DNA of 64,000 nt from CAXMMR01 sp963692975 (GTDB taxonomy: Bacteria > Pseudomonadota > Alphaproteobacteria > Acetobacterales > Acetobacteraceae), in contig CAXMMR010000035.1 in NCBI GenBank assembly GCA_963692975.2, positions 26,510 to 90,509 of the forward strand. The letters are read 5' to 3'. The translations under genes were made by a program, and so were the position numbers. This document shows positions 49,520 to 57,784 of the stretch, in pieces. Under the pieces are notes generated by a model that had not been told where the DNA came from, ran no database searches, and saw only the letters and a list, made by a program, of their open reading frames with translations. Numbering within the stretch: position 1 is the first letter of the stretch; each line of letters opens with the position of its first letter.

Positions 49520-49908
49520 GGCGAGGCCGCCGGGCCGACCGCCTCGCTTGCCAGCTGCACGGCGCGGCGTGCGTGGCCGCGGCGCCAGAAGACCTCGACA
49601 GTGACGTCGTAGAGCCCGACCCGTCGAGCGGCGTCCGGGCCGCCCGCCTGGCCGAGGGCGTCGAACGCGGTCTGGGCGAGAGCCACACGCACCTGCCAGT
49701 GATAGCCGCCGCCGTCGTCGCCGGCGGATTGTCCGGCGGTTAGCGTCGCGCCGTGGCAGACGGTGTCCAGGCGGGAACGGGCGCGCGACATCGCCTGGTC
49801 GTAGCCGGCGGCGATCTCGGTGCCGGCGAGCGCTGTCGTTGCGGCCTCGTACAGGCCGGACAGCGCCAGTGCCGCGATCAGGAAGGCGATCAGCGCCTCG
49901 AGGAGCAT
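49516..49908 (-). CDS. gspI: Type II secretion minor pseudopilin GspI
   Basis: The product begins MLLEALIAFLIAALALSGLY, the hydrophobic prepilin helix of GspI with its glutamate at +5. The ATG at 49908 leaves no leader or G-F cleavage site. Reading upstream in frame gives RHPVV before the methionine and meets a stop after about 110 bases with no standard start codon. Either a rare start is used upstream, or the leader has been lost or changed. The rest (VGLYDVTVEVFWRRGHARRA) fits GspI. It lies 135 bases after the PstS-like gene on the same strand. Confidence 0.75.
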   Translation of the reverse strand: MLLEALIAFLIAALALSGLYEAATTALAGTEIAAGYDQAMSRARSRLDTVCHGATLTAGQSAGDDGGGYHWQVRVALAQTAFDALGQAGGPDAARRVGLYDVTVEVFWRRGHARRAVQLASEAVGPAASP

Positions 49909-50043
49909 GACGACAGGGTGGCGTGTGGCGCCGACGCTGTCCAGTTCGGACGCGGCAGCGATTGTTGCCTGCGGACGCGAAAACGCCGGCAGCTACTGGC
50001 TGCCGGTGTCGTCATTGCCGCTTCGTCTGGCTGGTGCCGAAGC

Positions 50044-51216
50044 TTAGCGGCCGGCCTTGCCCGAGCAACCGGCCGAGTCCTGGATGTCCAGGTTGTAGCC
50101 GTTATTATTGTTGTAGATGTTGCCGATGATGGCGTTCGAGAAACCGCTCGGGACCGCCGAGAAGCCGTTGGCGGTGATCACCGAGGTGTAGGGCGCGCTG
50201 GTGTAGAGCTGCAGGATGAAGTCGGCCAGCAGGTTGGCGACGTCGGCGCTGGCGTAGCACTGAGCGAACTCGAGCGTGGTGAAGCCGACGATCGGATAGC
50301 CGCTGGAGGGAGACGCCTCTGCCGGCACGTAGGCCGCCGGGCTGCCAAGCTGAGCCTGAGTGGTCGGCGCCGGGGCGTTGCTGAGCGCCTTGGCGGTCTG
50401 GGCCGAGGTCGGGAGGATGCCGTTGACGCTGGCGACGTAAGGGGCGCTCGAGCTGCCGGAGTTGATCGGCGAGATGCGCGTCACGTCGGGCGTGAGATAG
50501 CCGACCGCGTTGGCGTTGCCGGTAATTTCTCCGAGCACGCCGGAGGAACCCTTGGCGCCGTGGAAGTTCGAGGGCGGCGTGGCGCTCGGGAATTCGTTGG
50601 CGAAGGTGGTCATTGCCGAGAACGTAACATTCGAGGTCGAGCTCGTGCACACGGCGGCGAGATGCTGGGTGAGCAGGAAGCTGGTGCCGCTGCCGTCGCT
50701 GCGATAGGCGACGTAGATCGCGCCGCTCAGGCCGCTGGGGGAGCTGAGCTGGCTGAAATCCGTCAGCTTGCCGGAGAACACGCCGCAGACGTCGGCGTCG
50801 GTTAGTGCAAGGGCGCCGTTGCCGGTCTTGCCGGAGATCTTGAACGGGATGGTGATCGGCGTGCCGAAGCTCGGCAGCTGGATCAGGTTGCCGTTGGTCG
50901 TGGTGTTGAAGCCGCTGATCTGAGCCGAGCTCAGCGTTGCGTCGGAGGCGCCGAACGTGATGTCGGTGCCGGAGGGAAAACCGTCATCGGCAGGCACGTT
51001 GCCCAGGAACGCGGCCATGCCCATGCCGCTGCCGACGCCGCCGTAGTTGAACAGGGCGTTGACGTTGGCGTTCTCGTAGAGGTTGAACTGGCTGTTGTAG
51101 ACGGCCTGGGCCAGGGTTGAGCCGCCGCCGTAGACGGTCTGGGCCATGGCGGCGGTTGAAGCGCCGGCCACCAGGGCTGTAGCGAGCAGCATCGTCTTGG
51201 TCGAGAGAACAGGCAT
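50044..51216 (-). CDS. PstS-like periplasmic or secreted phosphate-binding protein
   Basis: The 390-residue protein has a classic Sec signal (MLLATALVAGASTAAMAQ, cleavage near residue 26) and the PstS/DING-like fold signatures: VYGGGSTLAQAVYN near the mature start, DITFGASDATLS, FSGKLTDFSQL and YRSDGSGTSF, which forms part of the phosphate site. It ends QDSAGCSGKAGR. No pst transporter genes are nearby, so it may be a secreted binding protein rather than a transporter part; the adjacent pseudopilin genes make type II secretion conceivable. A candidate Pho box lies about 90 bases upstream on the same strand. AGGA precedes the start. Confidence 0.85.
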   Translation of the reverse strand: MPVLSTKTMLLATALVAGASTAAMAQTVYGGGSTLAQAVYNSQFNLYENANVNALFNYGGVGSGMGMAAFLGNVPADDGFPSGTDITFGASDATLSSAQISGFNTTTNGNLIQLPSFGTPITIPFKISGKTGNGALALTDADVCGVFSGKLTDFSQLSSPSGLSGAIYVAYRSDGSGTSFLLTQHLAAVCTSSTSNVTFSAMTTFANEFPSATPPSNFHGAKGSSGVLGEITGNANAVGYLTPDVTRISPINSGSSSAPYVASVNGILPTSAQTAKALSNAPAPTTQAQLGSPAAYVPAEASPSSGYPIVGFTTLEFAQCYASADVANLLADFILQLYTSAPYTSVITANGFSAVPSGFSNAIIGNIYNNNNGYNLDIQDSAGCSGKAGR

Positions 51217-51307
51217 GCAAAGTTCCTATCAGGGTGATTGCCGCAGAAGCGGGCCGGAGCAACGACATGTGCCCGGTTTGAAATCATGCGGAGCATGCCG
51301 ACGGACT

Positions 51308-51325
51308 GTGACGCTACAATGACGC
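51308..51325 (-). promoter_or_regulatory. Candidate Pho box facing the PstS-like gene
   Basis: The minus strand reads GCGTCAT-TGTA-GCGTCAC, two seven-base repeats with a four-base spacer, the layout of a PhoB site (consensus CTGTCAT-N4-CTGTCAT). The halves match 5/7 and 4/7, so it is weaker than the other box. Confidence 0.5.
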
Positions 51326-51437
51326 TAGCGCTACCGTTTCATTATCGTGTGGCGCAATAATAAATCCTTTATTTACCCGTTACTGCACGTGACGATTGAA
51401 GAGCTACTGGCAGATACACGGAAGGTATTGCGACAGA

Positions 51438-51455
51438 CTGTCATAAAACTGGCAT
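51438..51455 (+). promoter_or_regulatory. Candidate Pho box facing the Hint genes
   Basis: CTGTCAT-AAAA-CTGGCAT matches the PhoB consensus CTGTCAT-N4-CTGTCAT at 13 of 14 repeat positions, with an A-only spacer as in classic boxes. It lies 102 bases before the first Hint gene in the activating orientation. Confidence 0.75.
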
Positions 51456-51556
51456 CCAAGTGATCGAAGAGTGCTCCGACAATTCTGCTACATGCCCGGC
51501 ACGATGTCAGTCTGCCGCCGCTGGTGGCCGACGCTTGATGAGAAGGATGCCGTTCG

Positions 51557-53494
51557 ATGGCCGATTCCGCTTCCGTCATTAGTTCGCTTGACGGCCTGAC
51601 ATTCCCAGGCCTCTACGTCGCCAACCTCAACCTCGATACCGCAAGCACCGACGCCAATGCCGGCAGCTACACCTTCAGCGGTCAGCTTGCCGATCAGGGC
51701 GAGACGCGCAGCGGTTTGTCGGACAACAATTTTCAGATCACTAGCGTTAGCACCACCGCGCCGGCCGACGATCCGAACGCGCTCGGCACCCTGACCGTCA
51801 CCGAGTTCCAGAATGGCGCGGCGCAGCCGTCGTTCACGCTCAACGTGCTCGGCTTCAACGGCAACACGATCGCCACCGGCCTGGCGCCCGCCGACACCAC
51901 GTCGAGCAATCCTTACCAGCAATATTTCGCGCTGTCGGACAACGATCTCGGCGCGAACACGAACGACAATCAAAGCAAGCCGAGCTATCCGGAGCCGTTC
52001 AACGCCGGCACGGCGCCGAGCTTCGTCACGCCGCATGGCTTCGACCTGACGACGCTGGTCAATCAGACCTATCCGGGCCTCAACGTCGCCGACGTCAACG
52101 TCAACCCGACGTACACGTTGCCGGCGCAGCAAGTTGTAACCGTCTCCAGCGAGCTGGCAAACCAGGGCGAGACCCGCTCGGGCCTGGCCGACAACACATT
52201 CCAGATTACGGCGGCGACCAACGGCGCTCCCTCCTCAGATCCAAACGCAGTCGGAACGATCACTCTCGTCGAGACGCAGAACGGCGCGCCGCAGCCGTCC
52301 TTCGTGCTGAACGTGCTTGGCTACACCAATAACGCGTTCGTCACCGGCCTCGCCTCCACGGCCGCCAGCGACGGCACGTACTCGCAGTACTTCGAGTTCT
52401 CCGACGTCAACATCGGCACCAAAGCTTCGGATAACCCCAACCTGCCGTCGTTCCCGATGACGTTCACCGCGTTCAATGCGACCAACTTCACGCCGCCCTG
52501 CTTTGTCACCGGCAGCCGGATCCTGACGACGCGCGGCGAGGTGGCGGTGGAGGAGCTTGCGGTCGGCGACGTGGCGATCGCCGCCTCGGGCGCCGAGCGG
52601 GCGATCGTGTGGATCGGCCACCGCACCGTCTCGCCCGGCCGGCGCGCCGAGCTGCAGCCGGTTTGCGTCGCCGCCGGCGCGTTCGCCGACGGCCTGCCGA
52701 ACGCGGATCTGTGGCTCAGCCCGGGCCATTCGGTGTTCGCCGACGGCGTGCTGATCCCGGTGTCGTTCCTGATCAACGGCGTCACCATCACCCAGCACAG
52801 CGTGCCGAGCGTCACTTACTGGCACGTCGAGCTCGACGCCCACGACATCGTCGTCTCGCAGGGCCTGCCCTCGGAGAGCTATCTCGACACCGGCAACCGC
52901 CTCTCCTTCGCCAATGGCGGCGCGGCGGTGGCGATGGCGCCGGATTTCGCTCCGGCAGCCTCTGAACTCAGCTGCGCCCCGCTGGTGCAGAACGGCCCGG
53001 TCCTGGCGGCGGTGCGCGAGCGGCTGCTCGGCCGGATCGCGGCCTTCGGCTATGTCGAGGCCGAGCATGAAGGTCCGTCGATCGTCGCCGACGGCGTCCG
53101 CATGGCACCGCTGATGCACGGCAACACGCTGCGCGTCAGCATTCCGGCCGGCACCCGCTTTCTGACCCTGGTCAGCAGCAGCGGCGTGCCGTCGCATCAT
53201 GATGCGCAGTCCTCCGACCAGCGCCGCCTCGGGGTTGCGATCACCAGCCTGCGGCTTGGCAGCCTACGCAACCTGACGGAACTGGCGCTCGACGACGCGC
53301 GACTGATCGGCGGCTTCCACGCCGTCGAGGGCAACGCGGACAGCGCCTGGCGCTGGACCGACGGCCGCGCGACGATTGCGCTGTCGGCCAAGTCGCGCAG
53401 CCGCGTGACGGTGGTCGAGGTTGACGTGATGCCGACGCCGCTCTGGGTCGACTACGTGGCTGCTGACGCCGCCGATGTTCGTCTCGCCAGCTAG
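51557..53494 (+). CDS. Hint-domain protein 1 with two N-terminal modules
   Basis: The 645-residue protein has two copies of a module of about 145 residues (about 9-155 and 160-310), each with F-P/Y-P-G-L, Q-G-E-T-R-S-G-L and DPNA-x-GT-x-T. A Hint_2-type self-processing domain follows, starting at C315 (PPCFVTGSRILTTRGEVAVE), with LSPGHSVF as the histidine block and SYLDTGNR at its end. A C-terminal domain of about 160 residues completes it. Hint domains cleave or splice the chain at the N-terminal cysteine. No signal peptide is seen, so export would need a C-terminal or non-Sec route. AAGGA precedes the start, and a Pho box lies upstream. Confidence 0.85.
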   Translation: MADSASVISSLDGLTFPGLYVANLNLDTASTDANAGSYTFSGQLADQGETRSGLSDNNFQITSVSTTAPADDPNALGTLTVTEFQNGAAQPSFTLNVLGFNGNTIATGLAPADTTSSNPYQQYFALSDNDLGANTNDNQSKPSYPEPFNAGTAPSFVTPHGFDLTTLVNQTYPGLNVADVNVNPTYTLPAQQVVTVSSELANQGETRSGLADNTFQITAATNGAPSSDPNAVGTITLVETQNGAPQPSFVLNVLGYTNNAFVTGLASTAASDGTYSQYFEFSDVNIGTKASDNPNLPSFPMTFTAFNATNFTPPCFVTGSRILTTRGEVAVEELAVGDVAIAASGAERAIVWIGHRTVSPGRRAELQPVCVAAGAFADGLPNADLWLSPGHSVFADGVLIPVSFLINGVTITQHSVPSVTYWHVELDAHDIVVSQGLPSESYLDTGNRLSFANGGAAVAMAPDFAPAASELSCAPLVQNGPVLAAVRERLLGRIAAFGYVEAEHEGPSIVADGVRMAPLMHGNTLRVSIPAGTRFLTLVSSSGVPSHHDAQSSDQRRLGVAITSLRLGSLRNLTELALDDARLIGGFHAVEGNADSAWRWTDGRATIALSAKSRSRVTVVEVDVMPTPLWVDYVAADAADVRLAS

Positions 53495-53509
53495 ACGACG
53501 CCTGGTCGG

Positions 53510-53550
53510 GCAGCCCGGGCGCACAATGCGCTCGGGCTGCTTTGCTCTTT
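53510..53550 (+). terminator. Rho-independent terminator after Hint gene 1
   Basis: GCAGCCCGGGCGC-ACAAT-GCGCTCGGGCTGC is a 13-base-pair stem with one mismatch, followed by TTTGCTCTTT. It lies 16 bases after the stop and probably limits read-through into Hint gene 2. Confidence 0.75.
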
Positions 53551-53578
53551 CAACCTCCGTGAGATGGTGACCGGTTAG

Positions 53579-54676
53579 ATGTCTGGCAGCGGCTTCGATC
53601 TGACGACGCTGGTAGGGTACACCTATGCGGGCCTCGACGTTGCGTTCGTCAATCTGGACGCGTCGACTACCAGCGCCTCCAGCGGTGTCTATACGGTCGC
53701 CAACGAGATTCAGAACGAGGGCGAAACGCGAAGCGGCGTCGCGAACAACACCTTCACCGTCAACGCGGCGACGAACGGAGCGCCGAGCGACGCGGGTGAC
53801 GACCCGAACGCCGTCGGCACCCTGACGGTGACGGAGACGCAGAACGGCGCGGCGCAACCGCCATTCGTTCTGAACGTGCTCGGCTACAGCAGCAACGCTG
53901 TTCTGACCGGGCTCGCCTCAACGTATCAGGCCGGCAACGACACGGCGCCTTACTCTAATCTGTTCGAGTTCTCCGATGTGAATATCGGTCTTCACGCCAG
54001 CGATAATCCAAGCCCGCCGACCTTCCCGCAAACCTTCATGTCCGACCCGACGGCGCTCGGCTACACCTCGCCGGTGCCGCCGTGTTTCGCCAGCGGCACG
54101 CCCATCCTGACGGCGAGCGGCGAACGTGCCGTGGAGACGCTGCTCGCCGGCGATGTCGTGCTGACCGCGTCGGGCGAGGCGCTGCCGGTACGCTGGGTCG
54201 GCCATCGCCGCGTGCGCCTGCAAGGCGGCGGGACCGTCGCGCTCGATGATCGGCCGGTTAGGGTCTCGCCGCACGCCTTCGGGCCCGGGCAGCCGCACTG
54301 CGCCGTCACCCTCTCGCCCGACCACGCGGTATTCATGGATGGCGCGCTGGTGCCGATCCACCTACTCGTCGACGACGTGCTGATCAGCCGCAGCAGTCAG
54401 CCCGAGATCACCTACCACCACGTCGAGCTGGACCGGCACGACGTGCTGCTCGCCGCCGGCTTGCCGGCCGAGAGCTATCTGGACACCGGCAATCGACGCG
54501 CCTTCGCCGAGGGACAAGACGGTGTCGTCAGCCTGTATCCGGACTTCCTGGCGTTGAGCTGGGAGGCTGCGTGCGCGCCGCTGGTCTTGCACGGCAACAC
54601 GCTCGACACCCTGCGCGCGCGGCTGACGGCCCGCCGCGGCGACTTCACCGCACAACGCCGTCATCACGGTCACTGA
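53579..54676 (+). CDS. Hint-domain protein 2, one N-terminal module, short C-terminus
   Basis: The 365-residue protein has one copy of the N-terminal module (GFDLTTLVGYTYAGLDVAFVN to about residue 158), very close to the second module of Hint protein 1, then a Hint_2 domain starting at C169 (PPCFASGTPILTASGERAVE) with LSPDHAVF and SYLDTGNR. After the Hint domain it aligns with proteins 1 and 3 only through CAPLVLHGNTLDTLRARL and then ends in a basic tail, lacking their C-terminal domain. Its Hint domain is much more diverged than those of genes 1 and 3. There is no strong ribosome-binding site. Confidence 0.82.
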   Translation: MSGSGFDLTTLVGYTYAGLDVAFVNLDASTTSASSGVYTVANEIQNEGETRSGVANNTFTVNAATNGAPSDAGDDPNAVGTLTVTETQNGAAQPPFVLNVLGYSSNAVLTGLASTYQAGNDTAPYSNLFEFSDVNIGLHASDNPSPPTFPQTFMSDPTALGYTSPVPPCFASGTPILTASGERAVETLLAGDVVLTASGEALPVRWVGHRRVRLQGGGTVALDDRPVRVSPHAFGPGQPHCAVTLSPDHAVFMDGALVPIHLLVDDVLISRSSQPEITYHHVELDRHDVLLAAGLPAESYLDTGNRRAFAEGQDGVVSLYPDFLALSWEAACAPLVLHGNTLDTLRARLTARRGDFTAQRRHHGH

Positions 54677-54687
54677 AAGGGCCTATC

Positions 54688-56127
54688 ATGTCCGGAAGTT
54701 CGGAAACCAACCTTCAAGACGTCGCCAACCAGCTCAAGGGCGTCACCTACGAAGGGACGAACCTCATCGACGTTCAGGTGACGATCTCGAACGGCACCTA
54801 CACCGTCACCTCGACCAACCCGACGCATAACGGCGACGGCAGCGAGCCCTTCATGGCCGTTAGCACCTCGGGCGGTGCCGAGGGTCCGGACCCGACCACC
54901 GAGCTGCAGGTCAATCCGCAGGCCTATGGCGGCGGCGTCGCCTTCTACTACCAGGTCGTCGCCTACTCCTCCGCGGGCGTGCTGCTCGAGAAGCTCACCG
55001 GCACCACCCAGCAGCCGTACAACCCGCCGCGCTACACGGTGATCTCCGGCGCCTCCGACGGCGGCCCGCCGACGGTGGCCGCCGGCGACACCTTCGGCGC
55101 CACCGGCACGCCGACGATCCCGCCCTGCTTTGTCACCGGCAGCCGGATCCTGACGACGCGCGGCGAGGTGGCGGTGGAGGAGCTTGCGGTCGGCGACGTG
55201 GCGATCGCCGCCTCGGGCGCCGAGCGGGCGATCGTGTGGATCGGCCACCGCACCGTCTCGCCCGGCCGGCGCGCCGAGCTGCAGCCGGTTTGCGTCGCCG
55301 CCGGCGCGTTCGCCGACGGCCTGCCGAACGCGGATCTGTGGCTCAGCCCGGGCCATTCGGTGTTCGCCGACGGCGTGCTGATCCCGGTGTCGTTCCTGAT
55401 CAACGGCGTCACCATCACCCAGCACAGCGTGCCGAGCGTCACTTACTGGCACGTCGAGCTCGACGCCCACGACATCGTCGTCTCGCAGGGCCTGCCCTCG
55501 GAGAGCTATCTCGACACCGGCAACCGCCTCTCCTTCGCCAATGGCGGCGCGGCGGTGGCGATGGCGCCGGATTTCGCTCCGGCAGCCTCTGAACTCAGCT
55601 GCGCCCCGCTGGTGCAGAACGGCCTGGTCCTGGCGGCGGTGCGCGAGCGGCTGCTCGGCCGGATCGCGGCCTTCGGCTATGTCGAGGCCGAGCATGAAGG
55701 TCTGCGGATCCTGGCCGACGGGGCGCCGGTGGCGGCGTTGAAGACCGGCCGCACGCTGCGGGTCAGCGTGCCGGCCGGCACGACGAGGCTGAGCCTCATC
55801 TCGAGCAGCGGCGTGCCATCGCATCACGAAGCGCAGTCTTCCGACACGCGACGCCTTGGCGTCGCCATCGACGGGCTGCGCATCGGCGGCACGCGGGCAC
55901 TGGCCGAGATCGGGCTGGACGATCTGCGGCTCGGCGCGGGCTTCCATCCGATCGAGAGCAATGCCCAGACGCGCTGGCGCTGGACGGACGGCAACGCGAC
56001 AATGTCGCTGGCCGCGGAGCAGTTCGCCGGCCGGGCGCTGGTCGTCGAGATCGACGTGATGCCGACGGCGCTCTGGGTCGACTATGTGGCGACAGTCGAG
56101 GCGGCGTCGACCCGTCTTGCCGGCTAA
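54688..56127 (+). CDS. Hint-domain protein 3
   Basis: The 479-residue protein has a different N-terminal domain (about 1-140, with TYTVTSTNPTHNGDG and VAFYYQVVAYSSAG), then a Hint_2 domain from C147 and the same type of C-terminal domain as protein 1. From 55121 to about 55697 the DNA is nearly identical to 52494-53070 in Hint gene 1, with one difference seen (T at 55625, C at 52998). The ATG at 54688 follows AAAGG and lies 11 bases after gene 2, so genes 2 and 3 are probably cotranscribed. Confidence 0.85.
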   Translation: MSGSSETNLQDVANQLKGVTYEGTNLIDVQVTISNGTYTVTSTNPTHNGDGSEPFMAVSTSGGAEGPDPTTELQVNPQAYGGGVAFYYQVVAYSSAGVLLEKLTGTTQQPYNPPRYTVISGASDGGPPTVAAGDTFGATGTPTIPPCFVTGSRILTTRGEVAVEELAVGDVAIAASGAERAIVWIGHRTVSPGRRAELQPVCVAAGAFADGLPNADLWLSPGHSVFADGVLIPVSFLINGVTITQHSVPSVTYWHVELDAHDIVVSQGLPSESYLDTGNRLSFANGGAAVAMAPDFAPAASELSCAPLVQNGLVLAAVRERLLGRIAAFGYVEAEHEGLRILADGAPVAALKTGRTLRVSVPAGTTRLSLISSSGVPSHHEAQSSDTRRLGVAIDGLRIGGTRALAEIGLDDLRLGAGFHPIESNAQTRWRWTDGNATMSLAAEQFAGRALVVEIDVMPTALWVDYVATVEAASTRLAG

Positions 56128-56225
56128 GGATTAGCGAAGGCGTTGGACGGCGGCTGGTCGCCTTCGGGCGGGCGGCCGCCATCCTGTCTTGTCCAACCAC
56201 GTGTGTGGCGTGAAGGATTGACTGC

Positions 56226-57575
56226 GTGGCGGTGACGGTAAGCGGCGCGGCTGGCGAGGAGATCACCATCCCCACCAGCAGCGGCAACGGCGAGGCCTTC
56301 GCCCGCCAATTTGCTCAGTTGATCAACGAGGCGGCGCTTAGCGGCACGCTGAACGCCGCCGATGCCTCGGCGAGCGTGGCGGCGGCGCATGCGACCGGCG
56401 TCAACGAGTACGTGGTGGAGAACGGGATCAATCCCGTCAGCGTGCCGGCCGGCTACCAGGCCGTGATCGTCAACCAGCAGGCGGCGGCGACGGTGCTGGG
56501 GGGCGACGAGCTCAGCGTCATCGGTGGCGCCGGCGGGCTGACCTACTACGCCGCTGCCGGCGCCGCCGACGCGACGGTGCTGACCACGGCCGGCACCAAC
56601 GTGCTGCAGGATGCCGGGGGCGCTAACGCTTATTTCGGCACCAACAGCGACAGCAACCTGGTGTTCGCCAACGGCAGCGACACGGTCGACCTCGGCACCG
56701 GACACAACACGGTGGCACTCGGCAGCGGCAACTCGGTGGCGGTCTCGACCGGCACCGACAGCATCGTCGGAGGTAGTGGCGCCAGCACGATCTATGCGGC
56801 CGGCACGCTCGACACGATCTATGGCGGCAGCGGCTCGATGACCCTGGCGGATGGTGGCACCAACACGGAGTTCGTCGGCGGCGGGGTCGGCAGCAACGCC
56901 ACGATCTTCGGCAATGGCTCGAGCGTGTATTTCCTGGGTAACGGCAATACCACGATGGTGAGCGGCAACACGCCCGAGCTCATCTACGCGCAGGCAGGCC
57001 CGGCGCTGGTCTTCGCCGGCGTTCAGGGCGATGCCGTGACCGGCGGCTCGGGCGGGCTGACATTCGTCAACGGCGATGGCGTCAGCACGCTGACCGGCGG
57101 GACGGGCAGCGCGCTGGTCTACGACGAGCCGGGCGGCACGGTGGAGTTCAACGGCGCTTCCAGCTTCAACGAGTTCGTCGCCGGAGCCGGTAACGAAACG
57201 ATTTATGCGGCCTACACGACCGGCGGCAACGTGTTCTTCGCCGGCGCCGGCAACTCGACACTGGTCGCCGGCGCGAACGCGGACACGCTGGTGGCCGGCA
57301 GCGGCAACGCCACGATGTATGGCGGCGGCGGCGCCAACACCTTCGAGTTCGTCGCCGGGACGGCGAGCGGGAGCGCCGCCCCGGCGGTGACGATCGCCGA
57401 TTTCGGCAGCTCCGCCAGCAATCAGGTCGCGCTCGTCGGCTACGGGCCGAACGCCGTGCAGGCGGCGCTGGCGACGGCGACCGTCTCGGGCGGCAGCACA
57501 TACATCACGCTGCCGGACAACACGAGCATTGCGCTGCTGGGCGTGAACGGGGTCAACAAGTTCGACTTCAGCTGA
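56226..57575 (+). CDS. Glycine-rich RTX-like repeat protein
   Basis: The 449-residue protein has a nonrepetitive first 90 residues, then many GG-x-G-x-x-T/S-x-x repeats such as GGSGASTIYAAGTLDTIYGG and AGAGNETIYAA. These resemble RTX calcium-binding nonapeptides but usually lack the aspartate at position 6, so calcium binding is uncertain. The C-terminus (STYITLPDNTSIALLGVNGV) resembles ends of type I-secreted proteins. The start is a GTG at 56226 with AAGGA upstream. It follows Hint gene 3 in the same direction. Confidence 0.8.
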   Translation: MAVTVSGAAGEEITIPTSSGNGEAFARQFAQLINEAALSGTLNAADASASVAAAHATGVNEYVVENGINPVSVPAGYQAVIVNQQAAATVLGGDELSVIGGAGGLTYYAAAGAADATVLTTAGTNVLQDAGGANAYFGTNSDSNLVFANGSDTVDLGTGHNTVALGSGNSVAVSTGTDSIVGGSGASTIYAAGTLDTIYGGSGSMTLADGGTNTEFVGGGVGSNATIFGNGSSVYFLGNGNTTMVSGNTPELIYAQAGPALVFAGVQGDAVTGGSGGLTFVNGDGVSTLTGGTGSALVYDEPGGTVEFNGASSFNEFVAGAGNETIYAAYTTGGNVFFAGAGNSTLVAGANADTLVAGSGNATMYGGGGANTFEFVAGTASGSAAPAVTIADFGSSASNQVALVGYGPNAVQAALATATVSGGSTYITLPDNTSIALLGVNGVNKFDFS

Positions 57576-57784
57576 GGCAAGGCAAGGGGCTTTGCCCCCC
57601 TTGACCCCATGAAAGGCGAAGCCTTTAAAATCCGTTTCTTGTTCATGATTCCGCTGCGAGGTGGTGGCGTGGAAGGCAGGATTGGATGGCTTCGCCAGGC
57701 AAGTCACCGACGCGCCGACCTCGTCATAAGATGGGGTCTGGGGCCTCACGGCCCCGGCGGGTCCAGGGCAGAGCCCTGCCCTTC
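57576..57784 (-). repeat. Composite palindromic repeat, copy 7 (complete, inverted)
   Basis: On the minus strand it reads CCAGGGC... left module with GGGGCCGTGAGGCCCC, a spacer with TGGCGAAGCCATCCAATCCTG, then AAAGGCTTCGCCTTT and the AGGGGGCAAAGCCCC palindrome. It starts at the stop of the RTX-like gene and overlaps the apparent start of the next gene. Confidence 0.85.

Larger units (their letters stand above)
51217..51556. other. Divergent regulatory region between the PstS-like and first Hint genes
   Basis: This 340-base region has no gene. It holds two candidate Pho boxes (separate entries) and an A/T-richer stretch (51340-51380). A good -10 element could not be fixed by eye for either direction. 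Confidence 0.65.

Noticed and set aside
56147..56184. GC-rich imperfect hairpin between Hint gene 3 and the RTX-like gene
   Set aside because: The stem has several mismatches and only a weak T-rich end. The RTX-like gene begins 98 bases after the Hint stop, so termination there cannot be claimed.
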